Source of the DNA: Victivallales bacterium
GTDB taxonomy: Bacteria; Verrucomicrobiota; Lentisphaeria; Victivallales; SZUA-371
NCBI GenBank assembly: GCA_016936495.1
Contig: JAFGXT010000016.1
Coordinates: forward strand, 1 to 42,697
DNA length: 42,697 nt
Direction of reading: 5' to 3'
Each line of letters begins with the position of its first letter. Within the stretch, counting starts at the first letter, position 1. This document shows, one piece after another, positions 1 to 9,785 of this stretch. Position numbers and translations under genes: made by a program. Below the pieces are notes generated by a model. It was not told where the DNA came from. It made no database searches and worked only from the letters and a program-made list of their open reading frames with translations.

Positions 1-70
1 GTTCCGCTGCGAAGGTTGAAAATGCAAAAGTAGCGGCGAAGAAAGCGGTGAGTAAAATCTTTTTCCCCAT
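1..70 (-). CDS. Exported protein, N-terminal signal peptide only (partial)
   Basis: Reading leftward from an ATG at 70-68, the first 23 codons encode a typical Sec signal peptide: two lysines after the start, a hydrophobic core rich in Leu, Ala and Phe, and an AFSTFAAE-type cleavage site. A GAGG ribosome-binding site lies nine bases upstream. An in-frame ATG at 85-83 is a poorer start because the Shine-Dalgarno would then lie inside the gene. The rest of the gene lies outside the window, so the mature protein cannot be named. Export to the periplasm or outer membrane is the only supported statement. Confidence 0.7.
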   Translation of the reverse strand, partial: MGKKILLTAFFAATFAFSTFAAE

Positions 71-125
71 CTCTGTAAACCTCATTTTTAATTGATAATC
101 TTACAATTCCCTTATAAAGTTGTAA

Positions 126-154
126 AATATACCGTAAAAATGGTGTAAAAGCAA
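126..154 (-). promoter_or_regulatory. Sigma-70-type promoter of the leftward exported gene
   Basis: On the minus strand a TTGCTT -35 (154-149) is followed by a 17-base spacer and a TATATT -10 (131-126). This would start transcription about 50 bases before the ATG at 70. Confidence 0.5.
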
Positions 155-288
155 GTGAAGAAGCGTTTTTTATTGTTTTCGCTGAAAAAAACTCAAATAA
201 GTTTCGAAATTTTCTCGAATGCTATTATATTGTTGCTTCACGAGTCAGATTATAACGAAACCGCAATGGGGAAAAGGAGTATCAGCGA

Positions 289-1101
289 ATGAAGTTTATC
301 AAGCTTCTGTTAGTGGTAATTACCGCGGCAATGTGTTTTACGGGTTATGCCGGAGAGCGTCGGGAGAAGACAAAGGTTCCGGTCAGGGTGGTCTTGTTTC
401 CGGTAAAACACGCGGTCATTTCGGCACGGGTGGATTCATTTATTAAACATTATTCGTTGTTGGAGGGCGAGGAGTTCAAGAAGGGCGATCTGCTGGCGAC
501 GCTTGAGGATAATTTTTACAAGCAAATGTTTTTGCGTGCGAAATCCGCTTGCCAGGAAAAGGAATCGGCATTGAAATATTCCACTTCCAACCTGAAACGA
601 AATGAAGATTTGTTCCGTCAGGGTATTGCCGGACATAAAGAGTTGGAAAGTAGTAAGTTGGAGCTGGAATCAACTCAAGCTCAACTGGATTTTACTAAAG
701 CTAATATGGAAATAGCACGGCTTAATCTTGAGGATTGCAGAATTATCGCGCCTTTCGACGGCAGGTTATCCAAGAAAGTCGTGGCGGATTTTGAGTATGT
801 CCGTGCCGGACAGCAGCTCATGGAAATTATCGATGATAATCAGTTGCTGGCGGTGATGTATCTGCCGTCGCTGATGAAGAAATCGATCAGCAAAGATATG
901 GAGATGGAGTTTAAGATTGATGAGACCGGGAGCATCCACATCGGTCGGGTCTATGAGATCGCCGGTGAGATCGATCCGCGCAGCCGGACTTTCGAGGTTA
1001 AGGCTCTTATCAATAATTACGATAAAAAACTGTCGTCGGGTATGTCCGGCGTCCTGATTGAGAAAGAGTCATGGGCGACGGCTCAGAGTTCGGAGCAATG
1101 A
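289..1101 (+). CDS. Periplasmic adaptor (HlyD/RND membrane-fusion protein family), short form
   Basis: A 270-residue protein with a signal peptide (residues 1-21, cleavage after GYA). It has two lipoyl-like half motifs, around residues 43-75 and 152-185 (APFDGRL), that bracket an alpha-helical hairpin at about 80-150. This is the standard architecture of membrane-fusion proteins, which bridge an inner-membrane transporter to an outer-membrane channel. It is shorter than the 350-400 residues usual for RND adaptors, so the membrane-proximal domain is reduced. An AAGGAG site nine bases upstream supports the start. It is the first gene of a three-gene run with a second adaptor and an M50-HlyD protein. 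No transporter pump or TolC-like gene is present here, so its partner is inferred to be the M50 protein. Confidence 0.8.
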   Translation: MKFIKLLLVVITAAMCFTGYAGERREKTKVPVRVVLFPVKHAVISARVDSFIKHYSLLEGEEFKKGDLLATLEDNFYKQMFLRAKSACQEKESALKYSTSNLKRNEDLFRQGIAGHKELESSKLELESTQAQLDFTKANMEIARLNLEDCRIIAPFDGRLSKKVVADFEYVRAGQQLMEIIDDNQLLAVMYLPSLMKKSISKDMEMEFKIDETGSIHIGRVYEIAGEIDPRSRTFEVKALINNYDKKLSSGMSGVLIEKESWATAQSSEQ

Positions 1102-1149
1102 GATTTAAAGTATAATCAAAAATAAGCGCGACAGCTTATCGGGAAAGTA

Positions 1150-2547
1150 ATGATGAGTGAAACCAAAGAAGTAAAGGCTCTGAAAAGCAAGCTGAATGTG
1201 ATTTCAGGTGTGTTGCGTCTGGGGCATGAGGCATTCCGTCGCAAAGGTACTTCCGCCATTGGCTGGCATATAGTGAACAACAGCAGGCTGGTGGTGCGTT
1301 TCGACCGTTCGGCGTTGTTGGACATGCGTCCAGGAAAGCCGCGGATAGTGGCATTGATGGGGGAAGCAGAGGCGAACAGTAATACTGAATACGGGTTGGC
1401 GTTGCAGAAGCTGTGTACCGGTTTTGGCGATATGGAAGGGCGTACATTGATCACGGAGGAGTTTCTCCGGGAAAGGGGGGCTTCCGAAGATGTGTTGAAA
1501 GCTTTTGCTTATTTGAGTGAGACGTCTTCGGGGATTGTGGCGGTACCCATGAGGGAACCGGAATCGTCTCCAGCCGCCGGACGGGTGTTCATATGGATGG
1601 TGGAGTTTGCCGGAGAGCTGCCGGGGGGCGTGGAAAGTGTGCTACAGTTGCTTGCCGAAAGCTATGGCGAAGCCTTATGGAGTTCGGTTAATTATAAGAA
1701 AAAACTGTTCGGAAAGCTGTTTAATACCGACCGGCTGTTTTCGCCCTTGAAGATCATGGCTGGATTGCTGGCATTGTTCATTCTGGCGTTGATATTTAAA
1801 AACGTCAGCCAGAATGTGGCGGCGGATTTTGAGATAGTGCCCTTGGATAAACAGATATGCTATGCCCCTTATGACGGGGTGATCGATAGTGTGATAGTCA
1901 GAAACGGCGTGATGGTTCGCAAAGATCAGGAGTTGATGAAATACCGGACTGAGGAGCTGGAGTTCAGGCTTACTGACGCGCAGAAGTCTTATGACGAAAT
2001 ATCCGCCCGCATAGATCTTGTAAGAAGTGAATCTTTTTCCGACAACAGCAAACTCGGCGAAATTAAATTGTTGTTGCTGCGCAAGGAAAAGGAGCAGATC
2101 AATATAGAAAAGATGAAATGGTATCTTGACCGCAGCCGTATTTTTTCCGGCAGGGCAGGGGTGTTCGTTATTGAGGATGAGGAACGCTGGGACGGCAAGG
2201 CGGTGCGTGCAGGGGATGAGCTGTGCCAGATATACAGTCCGGATCAGATGATTGCCAAGGTGCTGGTGAATGAGCGCGACGCCTCGGTGATAGATCCTGA
2301 CAAAATGAGCATAAGTCTATACTTGCATACCCGTCCTGAATCGCCTTTGCAGATATCGGAACTGATTTTTGTCAGCCCGAAGCCGGTATTACAGAAAAAT
2401 GGACAGTTTTGTTATGAACTCAAGGTCAAGCTCGCACGCAAGGATCTGATCTTTGGTATGCGCGGGGTAGCTAGAGTCAGCGGTCCGGAAGTCAAACTGG
2501 GATACTATTTGTTCCGTAATCTGGTTCTCTGGTGGAGACGTCTCTAA
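1150..2547 (+). CDS. Membrane-anchored HlyD-type adaptor with GAF-like N-terminal domain
   Basis: A 465-residue protein. Residues 1 to about 195 lack a signal peptide and look like a soluble alpha/beta sensory domain: a VNNSR...RFDRSALL stretch, a variable middle, then a VAVPM strand resemble GAF domains. One transmembrane helix follows at about 200-217. The remainder is periplasmic: a lipoyl-like half motif (CYAPYDGVIDSV), a short coiled-coil hairpin at about 275-325, and a second half motif with beta-barrel strands. The topology puts the GAF-like head in the cytosol and the adaptor part in the periplasm. The gene lies 48 bases after the first adaptor and directly before the M50 gene, so all three are probably cotranscribed. 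The GAF assignment is inferred from pattern only. ATG codons at 1150 and 1153 are both possible starts. Confidence 0.7.
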   Translation: MMSETKEVKALKSKLNVISGVLRLGHEAFRRKGTSAIGWHIVNNSRLVVRFDRSALLDMRPGKPRIVALMGEAEANSNTEYGLALQKLCTGFGDMEGRTLITEEFLRERGASEDVLKAFAYLSETSSGIVAVPMREPESSPAAGRVFIWMVEFAGELPGGVESVLQLLAESYGEALWSSVNYKKKLFGKLFNTDRLFSPLKIMAGLLALFILALIFKNVSQNVAADFEIVPLDKQICYAPYDGVIDSVIVRNGVMVRKDQELMKYRTEELEFRLTDAQKSYDEISARIDLVRSESFSDNSKLGEIKLLLLRKEKEQINIEKMKWYLDRSRIFSGRAGVFVIEDEERWDGKAVRAGDELCQIYSPDQMIAKVLVNERDASVIDPDKMSISLYLHTRPESPLQISELIFVSPKPVLQKNGQFCYELKVKLARKDLIFGMRGVARVSGPEVKLGYYLFRNLVLWWRRL

Positions 2548-2558
2548 AGCGGGGCATA

Positions 2559-4676
2559 ATGGAAAATGTTGACCTGAAAAATCAGATCTCGACCGGAGAG
2601 CTCCGGAAGGATCTTAAACTGTTCAAGGGCACTACGGACGCTCATGGCTTCGAATCCTGGGTTATTTTCGACCCGGTGTCAGACCGTTATTATCGTATTT
2701 CCGAGCATAAACACCGTATCATATCATATCTTGACCAGAGTTATTCTCTAGACGAGTTCATGGAAAAGTTGCATGGGAACGGTGTCAAAGCGGAGGAGAA
2801 AGACATCATCATTCTTATCAACTTTTTGCGTAACAGCAATTTGTTGCTCCCGGAATATGGCGTTACCGAAAAGCGTATCATGCAGAATGTGGCGATGAAA
2901 CGGAAGATGTTTTTTACCCGTATGTTATCCACTTACATGTTCTTCCGTATGCCGCTGCTGAAGCCGGATAAATTTCTGGACAAGACCGTGGATACGGTGC
3001 GCGCCATGTTCAATTCCTGGACAATAATGCTACTGGTGATAGTATCGTTGTGCGGTTATATCTCACTGGTGCCCAACTGGAATAAATTCACCCGTATGTT
3101 GTGGGAGTCAATCTCTTTTGAAGGTTTGTTGCGTTATTCAGTGGCGGTCATCCTCATTAAATTTGTACATGAATTTGCTCATGCCTATGCCGCAAAAAGC
3201 TGCGGCGTAAGGGTGAGACGGATGGGGGTGGCGTTTATTGTGTTTTTTCCGCGTTTGTTTACAGATTTAACCGACTCATGGCGTATCAACGACCGTCGCA
3301 AAAGGGTACTTATCGACGCTGCCGGTATTCTGTCGGAAATGCTTATCGGCGGGATTGCCGCACTGGTATGGACGAATACCGGACCGGGCGCGGCGCAGAC
3401 GATCTCATATTACATTTTCGCGGTGAGCGTGATCAATACCGTGCTCGTTAACGGCAACCCTTTTATCCGTTATGACGGATACTATATTCTGATGGACATA
3501 GTAGATATAGACAATCTTCAAAAACGCGGGACGGAAGTATTCAGGGCATTTTTCCGCAAGACGTTTTTTGGTCTGGATTATCCATCTGAGAAGTATCTGG
3601 AGCCATGGAAAAACTATTTTTTGTTCATCTACGGGATTCTCTCGTTCTGCTATAAACTTTTTTTGTACACCTCTATTATTCTTATAGTATATATAAAATT
3701 CACCAAGGCGATAGGTATAGTCCTGTTGCTGGCGGAAGTGTATATTTTGATTTTAAAACCTATATCAATGGAAGGAAAAGCTCTTATGGCTTACAGGAAA
3801 AAATTCAAACGCAGGAATCTGGTATTGGCATATTGCATGATCGCGATTATTTTTCTGCCCTTGGTGGTGCCGTTGCCGTGGATAGTGGCAAGTCCCTGCG
3901 AGGTGCGCTCGGCAAGTCTGGCGGTGCTGTTTTTACAGAACGACGGCTTTGTCGAGGAGTTGCTCGTGGACAATGGCGTAACTGTCCGCGCCGGACAGGA
4001 ATTGTTGCATTACAGTTCTCCTTTCCTGGACTGGCAGCTTAAGCAGGCGGAGGTCGATTTTGAAAGTCTGGAGCTGGAAATGGATCAACTTCAGAGCAGC
4101 GGTATAACCATCGGCGGCAAAGACGTGAAGTCCCAGCAGCTCAAAGCCGCGGAAAACCTGATCACCGAACTGCGCCGCAGAAGACAGCTGTTATCATTAC
4201 GCGCCCCTATTTCCGGAACTTTTGTGTATTATGATCAGGATCTGCAAGCAGGAAGGTTTATGCAGCGGGGCATGCCGGTGGCTCAGATATTTGATCCGGA
4301 CAAACAGCGGGTGATCGCCTATGTGAAGGAGCAGAATATTGAACAGATCAAACCCGGAGACAAGGTTTATATAACTATGGAAAACCGTCTTGAAGAAGTC
4401 TCCGGCGTGGTGAAAGCGGTAAACCCAGTGCCTTTGAAGATCATCCCGCCAAGTCCGGTTCTGAGCGTATTCGGCGGCAGTATAATGGCATTGAGGCTGG
4501 GAGCTTATGAATTTGAACTTGTTGAACCGTATTATCAGGTTGTGATTATTCCCGAGGATAATACCGTGCTGAAATGCGGCAGTTCTGGAACAATGTGGGT
4601 GCGCAAATATTCGGCGGCAGGGTTGAATATGTTGCGTAAAGCTGGCTCGGTTATCGCAAAAGAGCTGTCCTTTTGA
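2559..4676 (+). CDS. M50 (site-2-type) metalloprotease fused to PqqD-like and HlyD-like domains
   Basis: About 705 residues. Residues 20-100 resemble a PqqD/RRE fold: a WVIFDP...YYRIS strand pattern, then helices with LDEFMEKL and INFLRNSNLL. A multi-pass membrane region follows with the zinc site HEFAH (about residues 204-208) inside a helix and the second M50 element NPFIRYDGYY (about 300-309). After several more membrane helices, residues from about 440 form a periplasmic HlyD-like part with lipoyl halves (NDGFVEELLV...; RAPISGTFVY) and a short coiled coil. M50 enzymes cleave peptides within or next to the membrane; this architecture suggests cleavage coupled to export. The ATG at 2559, preceded by GCGGGG, was chosen over a GTG at 2532 that would overlap the previous gene. 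The true substrate is unknown. Confidence 0.8.
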   Translation: MENVDLKNQISTGELRKDLKLFKGTTDAHGFESWVIFDPVSDRYYRISEHKHRIISYLDQSYSLDEFMEKLHGNGVKAEEKDIIILINFLRNSNLLLPEYGVTEKRIMQNVAMKRKMFFTRMLSTYMFFRMPLLKPDKFLDKTVDTVRAMFNSWTIMLLVIVSLCGYISLVPNWNKFTRMLWESISFEGLLRYSVAVILIKFVHEFAHAYAAKSCGVRVRRMGVAFIVFFPRLFTDLTDSWRINDRRKRVLIDAAGILSEMLIGGIAALVWTNTGPGAAQTISYYIFAVSVINTVLVNGNPFIRYDGYYILMDIVDIDNLQKRGTEVFRAFFRKTFFGLDYPSEKYLEPWKNYFLFIYGILSFCYKLFLYTSIILIVYIKFTKAIGIVLLLAEVYILILKPISMEGKALMAYRKKFKRRNLVLAYCMIAIIFLPLVVPLPWIVASPCEVRSASLAVLFLQNDGFVEELLVDNGVTVRAGQELLHYSSPFLDWQLKQAEVDFESLELEMDQLQSSGITIGGKDVKSQQLKAAENLITELRRRRQLLSLRAPISGTFVYYDQDLQAGRFMQRGMPVAQIFDPDKQRVIAYVKEQNIEQIKPGDKVYITMENRLEEVSGVVKAVNPVPLKIIPPSPVLSVFGGSIMALRLGAYEFELVEPYYQVVIIPEDNTVLKCGSSGTMWVRKYSAAGLNMLRKAGSVIAKELSF

Positions 4677-5159
4677 TTACAGGGTCAGGCGGAAAGCTAC
4701 AGATGCTTTCTCTGAAAAGGCATCCTGCCACGTCGCCGCCGTTTCAAATTCCAGCGCGGTTACGGCTCCCGGCGGCGTATGTGCTTCAGGAGTGCCGGAC
4801 AGATATGCCGCCAGCATCCTGACGCTGGGAATGTGCCCGAAAAGCATGACCGTCGTCTCTCCCGTACAGATGTTTTGCAACAATGCAAGCACTTCTGCCG
4901 TATCCTGTTCATAAATACACATATCACTGACGATGCGTTCGGGGAGATACCCGAGCCGTGCGGAAACTATTTCCGCCGTTCGCAACGCTCTGACCGCCGG
5001 ACTGGACACGACCAGCTCCGGGACAATATTCAATTCCGCCAGACGTTCTCCCGCCAGCGCGGCGATGTGTTTGCCGGTTTTATCCAGATCCCGGTAAAAA
5101 TCTCCTCGCGCGTCATGCCCCACCGCATGAGAATGACGGCATATAAGCAGCTTTTTCAT
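4677..5159 (-). CDS. sixA: SixA-type histidine phosphatase
   Basis: A 160-residue member of the histidine phosphatase (phosphoglycerate mutase-like) superfamily. The N-terminal catalytic motif is CRHSHAV, with the RH pair carrying the phosphorylated histidine. SSPAVRALRTAEIV supplies the conserved second arginine, and MLFGHIPSV supplies the C-terminal catalytic histidine. Length and motif spacing fit SixA, which removes phosphate from phosphohistidine on HPt domains or NPr. The start has a strong GGAGG site. It ends immediately next to the M50 gene on the opposite strand with no room for a terminator. Its target here is unknown. The receiver-kinase about 4.6 kb away has no HPt domain. Confidence 0.8.
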   Translation of the reverse strand: MKKLLICRHSHAVGHDARGDFYRDLDKTGKHIAALAGERLAELNIVPELVVSSPAVRALRTAEIVSARLGYLPERIVSDMCIYEQDTAEVLALLQNICTGETTVMLFGHIPSVRMLAAYLSGTPEAHTPPGAVTALEFETAATWQDAFSEKASVAFRLTL

Positions 5160-5463
5160 GCTTGCCTCCAGCGTTGTTGATGTGATGAATAATATACCTT
5201 ATGTATCGCGGGTGCGCAAGTGCATATTGCTGTGTCATTGTGTCATAATGACGCAGTGAGACTGTGCCAGCGCGTCTCAAATGAAGCAGCACAGTAAAAA
5301 CACATATTTTTTTATTAATTTTAAATATCTTTATTAACAAGAACTTACATATAAAATACAAGCTTTGTCTGTTGGAAAATCGGTGTCTGGCACCATTACT
5401 GCATATTTATTTGGGACGAGAGTAAAAGATTCGTGAAATTCTATATTTTTAAGGAGATGAACT
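5160..5463. other. Intergenic region upstream of dnaK
   Basis: Besides the leftward SixA promoter, it holds a 9-bp imperfect hairpin (5230-5256, CTGTGTCAT pairing with ATGACGCAG) and an AT-rich stretch. A weak candidate dnaK promoter is TTTATT (5330-5335), 16 bases, TAAAAT (5352-5357). A short inverted repeat GGTG/CACC lies near 5382-5394. No CIRCE element and no sigma-32 consensus (CTTGAA / CCCCAT) was found. An AAGGAG site at 5451 serves dnaK. Confidence 0.5.
5191..5219 (-). promoter_or_regulatory. Promoter of the SixA-type phosphatase gene
   Basis: The minus strand has TTGCGC (5219-5214), a 17-base spacer and TATATT (5196-5191), about 35 bases before the start codon. Confidence 0.5.
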
Positions 5464-7377
5464 ATGAGTAAGATTCTTGGCATTGACCTTGGCACAACCA
5501 ACAGCTGTATGGCTGTTATGGAACATGGCGAGGCGAAAGTAATTCCCAACGCCGAAGGCACACGTACGACGCCTTCGATTGTAGCATTCACAAAAGACGG
5601 ACAGCGTCTTGTGGGTCAGACCGCGAAACGTCAGGCGGTAACCAATCCCAACAACACGATTTTCTCAGTAAAACGTTTTATGGGACGCAAATACGCTGAA
5701 GTAAAAGAAGAAATGAAAATGGTTCCCTACGAAGTGGTCGAAGCCAAAAACGGCGACGCGCACATTAAAGTAGGCGACAAAGCTTATTCTCCGCCGGAAA
5801 TCTCCGCCATGATTCTGCAAAAGCTTAAAGCCGATGCGGAAGCTTATCTGGGTGAAGAAGTGAAAAAGGCGGTTATTACCGTGCCCGCGTACTTCAATGA
5901 CTCTCAGCGTCAGGCAACTAAAGACGCCGGCAAAATCGCCGGACTGGAAGTGGAGCGCATCATCAATGAGCCCACCGCCGCGTCTCTAGCTTACGGCCTG
6001 GACAAGAAAAGCGAAGAAATGGTAGCGGTATATGACCTCGGCGGCGGTACTTTCGATATATCTATTCTGGAAATCGGCGACGGCGTATTCGAAGTTAAAG
6101 CCACCAACGGAGACACTCACCTCGGCGGTGATAACTTTGACCTTTCGCTTATCAACTGGCTGGCGGATGACTTCCAGAAAGAAAACAGCGTAGACCTGCG
6201 TAAAGACCCGCAGGCTCTCCAGCGTCTCAAAGAAGCCGCTGAAAAAGCAAAATGCGAACTGTCTTCAAGCTCCAGCACTGAAATCAACCTGCCGTTCATT
6301 TCCATGAACGCCAGCGGTCCGGTGCATTTGACTAAATCCCTGACGCGTGCTGATCTGGAAAGACTTTGCGATGATCTGCTTGAACGCACCAAAGTTCCGT
6401 GCAAAAACTGCATGAAAGACGCCGGTCTGTCTACCGCGGACATCAACGAAGTAATTCTTGTCGGCGGTATGACCCGTATGCCCAAAGTTCAGGACATTGC
6501 TAAATCCATTTTCAGCAAGGATCCGCATAAAGGGGTTAACCCCGATGAAGTGGTCGCGGCTGGCGCGGCAATCCAGGGTGGAGTTCTCAGCGGTCAGGTC
6601 GAAGACGTGGTATTGCTTGATGTTACCCCGCTGTCTCTGGGTATTGAAACCCTCGGTGGCGTGTTTACCCGTCTCATCGAGAGAAACACCACAATCCCGA
6701 CCCGCAAGAGCGAAGTGTTCAGTACCGCCGCGGACAATCAGCCTTCTGTGGACATCCATGTACTTCAGGGCGAACGCGAAATGGCTTCCGCCAACAAGAG
6801 CATCGGGCGTTTCCGCCTGGACGGTATCCCGTCAGCTCCCCGTGGCGTACCCCAGATCGAAGTTACCTTTGATATCGACGCCAACGGTATTCTGCATGTA
6901 ACCGCCAAAGACCTTGGCACCGGCAAAGAGCAGAAAATCACCATCACCGCCAGCTCCGGTTTGAGCGATGATGAAATCAAGAAAATGGTTGATGAAGCGA
7001 AAATCCATGCGGACGATGATAAGAAACTCAAAGAAAGCATCGACGTCAAGAACCGCGCCGACTCCATGATCTATCAGACTGAAAAACAGCTCAAAGAGTA
7101 TGGAGATAAAATCCCCGCGGAAATCAGCAAGCCGGTGGAAGACGGTATCGCCAAACTCAAGACTCAGCTTGAAGCCGGAGACGTAGACGCCATGAAGGCG
7201 ACTATGAAAGATATCGAAGAACATCTGATGAAATTCGGCGAGCACATGTATCAGCAGCAGCAGACTCAGGGCGCCGATGCCGGTGCGGGTTCTGCCGGTG
7301 GAGCGGCTCCCGAAGGCGAGAAAAAGAAAAACGAAAATGGCGATGACATTGTCGACGCCGAGATCGTAGAAGACTGA
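5464..7377 (+). CDS. dnaK: Hsp70 chaperone DnaK
   Basis: A 637-residue full-length DnaK. The nucleotide-binding domain begins with the phosphate-1 motif [13 protein letters not shown] and contains [17 protein letters not shown], the phosphate-2 motif [12 protein letters not shown] and the adenosine motif [12 protein letters not shown]. The substrate-binding domain starts after the linker [14 protein letters not shown]. The helical lid is followed by a Gly/Ala-rich tail ending in VDAEIVED, close to the usual EEVD-like end. It binds exposed hydrophobic peptides in an ATP cycle normally driven by DnaJ and GrpE, neither of which is encoded nearby. AAGGAG seven bases upstream fixes the start. It is followed by its own terminator and then groES. 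Confidence 0.98.
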   Translation: MSKILGIDLGTTNSCMAVMEHGEAKVIPNAEGTRTTPSIVAFTKDGQRLVGQTAKRQAVTNPNNTIFSVKRFMGRKYAEVKEEMKMVPYEVVEAKNGDAHIKVGDKAYSPPEISAMILQKLKADAEAYLGEEVKKAVITVPAYFNDSQRQATKDAGKIAGLEVERIINEPTAASLAYGLDKKSEEMVAVYDLGGGTFDISILEIGDGVFEVKATNGDTHLGGDNFDLSLINWLADDFQKENSVDLRKDPQALQRLKEAAEKAKCELSSSSSTEINLPFISMNASGPVHLTKSLTRADLERLCDDLLERTKVPCKNCMKDAGLSTADINEVILVGGMTRMPKVQDIAKSIFSKDPHKGVNPDEVVAAGAAIQGGVLSGQVEDVVLLDVTPLSLGIETLGGVFTRLIERNTTIPTRKSEVFSTAADNQPSVDIHVLQGEREMASANKSIGRFRLDGIPSAPRGVPQIEVTFDIDANGILHVTAKDLGTGKEQKITITASSGLSDDEIKKMVDEAKIHADDDKKLKESIDVKNRADSMIYQTEKQLKEYGDKIPAEISKPVEDGIAKLKTQLEAGDVDAMKATMKDIEEHLMKFGEHMYQQQQTQGADAGAGSAGGAAPEGEKKKNENGDDIVDAEIVED

Positions 7378-7403
7378 TAACGCTTGTATTCTCACTATGA
7401 TAC

Positions 7404-7436
7404 GAACGGCGGATACAATATCATCCGCCGTTTTAT
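7404..7436 (+). terminator. Intrinsic terminator after dnaK
   Basis: A perfect 10-bp stem (AACGGCGGAT at 7405-7414 with ATCCGCCGTT at 7423-7432) and an 8-base loop end in a short T run. It separates dnaK from groES, so groESL may also have its own promoter or depend on readthrough. Confidence 0.75.
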
Positions 7437-7491
7437 AAAAAAATAATATCAAAACCAGAAATTTCACAACAAACAAAAGGAGTGAATGAAA

Positions 7492-7791
7492 ATGGCAAAG
7501 ATCAATATCAAGCCGCTTGGCAACCGTGTTCTGTTGAAGGCTGTAGAAGGCCCCCAGGAGCAGATGAAAGGTGGGATCGTAATCCCCGACAGCGCCAAGG
7601 AAAAACCCCTCGAGTCAGAAGTCGTTGCCATCGGCACCGGCAAAACTGATGACAAAGGCAACAAGATCGCTTTCGACGTAAAAGTCGGCGATATCGTACT
7701 GACCAGCAAATACGGCGGCACCGAGATCAAACACGACGATGTTGAATACAAAATCGTCAGCGCCGACGACATTCTCGCGGTAATCGGTTAA
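7492..7791 (+). CDS. groES: Co-chaperonin GroES
   Basis: A 99-residue Hsp10. It starts with the canonical IKPLGNRVLLK strand and has the mobile loop region around GPQEQMKGGIVIPDSAKEK. It then has VVAIGTG, VGDIVL and the C-terminal ADDILAVI. Seven copies cap the GroEL cavity. The ATG at 7492 was preferred over 7486 because AGGAG lies nine bases before it; the upstream ATG would leave only three bases of spacing. groEL follows 49 bases later in the same operon. Confidence 0.95.
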   Translation: MAKINIKPLGNRVLLKAVEGPQEQMKGGIVIPDSAKEKPLESEVVAIGTGKTDDKGNKIAFDVKVGDIVLTSKYGGTEIKHDDVEYKIVSADDILAVIG

Positions 7792-7816
7792 CTCTCAAAG
7801 ACCTTTAATAATTTAA

Positions 7817-9481
<1,665 letters not shown>

Positions 9482-9509
9482 TTCATCCGTTCCTGACTGT
9501 TCAATAAAA

Positions 9510-9584
9510 AGCCGCGAAAGCGGCTAGTCTTCAGAATGTAGATCCAGCGTCTGTCATTATTGTAATGACAGGCGCTGTTTTTTT
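9510..9584 (+). terminator. Double terminator after groEL
   Basis: A GAAA-loop hairpin (AGCCGC 9510-9515 with GCGGCT 9520-9525) is followed by a 14-bp stem (9545-9558 with 9564-9577, one G-U pair) and a run of seven T residues (9578-9584). The second is a strong intrinsic terminator. Confidence 0.9.
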
Positions 9585-9656
9585 ATACTCTTACAGATAT
9601 GGTTTTGCGCCGGAACGAGATGTTGATATAATATTGGAAAGTTGCATTTTACGCTC

Positions 9657-9684
9657 TTGAGTTTTTTTGTTCAGGCACTATAAT
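9657..9684 (+). promoter_or_regulatory. Promoter of the receiver-kinase gene
   Basis: TTGAGT (9657-9662), a 16-base spacer and a perfect TATAAT (9679-9684). Confidence 0.65.
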
Positions 9685-9785
9685 GTATTATATGTCATAG
9701 TGGGATTTTTTGCAAAAAAAACAACGGGGTCACGGAGTTCGGCAAGCTCGCCGAAAAACGAAAAAAGCCCTGTGGGGGTGCCTAT

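Larger units (their letters stand above)
9482..9785. other. Intergenic region between groEL and the receiver-kinase gene
   Basis: It holds the groEL terminators, a good rightward promoter (9657-9684) and a roughly 95-base leader. In the leader a 6-bp hairpin (TTCGGC with GCCGAA, about 9738-9755) precedes an A-rich stretch and the GGGGGTG ribosome-binding site. No known riboswitch consensus was recognised. Confidence 0.6.

Noticed and set aside
5160-5463. CIRCE or sigma-32 element upstream of dnaK
   Set aside because: No TTAGCACTC/GAGTGCTAA pair and no CTTGAA/CCCCAT arrangement is present.
6832-7476. Long antisense frame over dnaK (214 residues), with similar frames over groEL, yhaN and tex
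   Set aside because: These are by-products of codon bias in strongly coding regions. None has its own start signals or recognisable domains.
9700-9785. Riboswitch (cyclic di-GMP type) in the receiver-kinase leader
   Set aside because: Only a 6-bp hairpin and G-rich stretch are present; the conserved GEMM core bases are missing.
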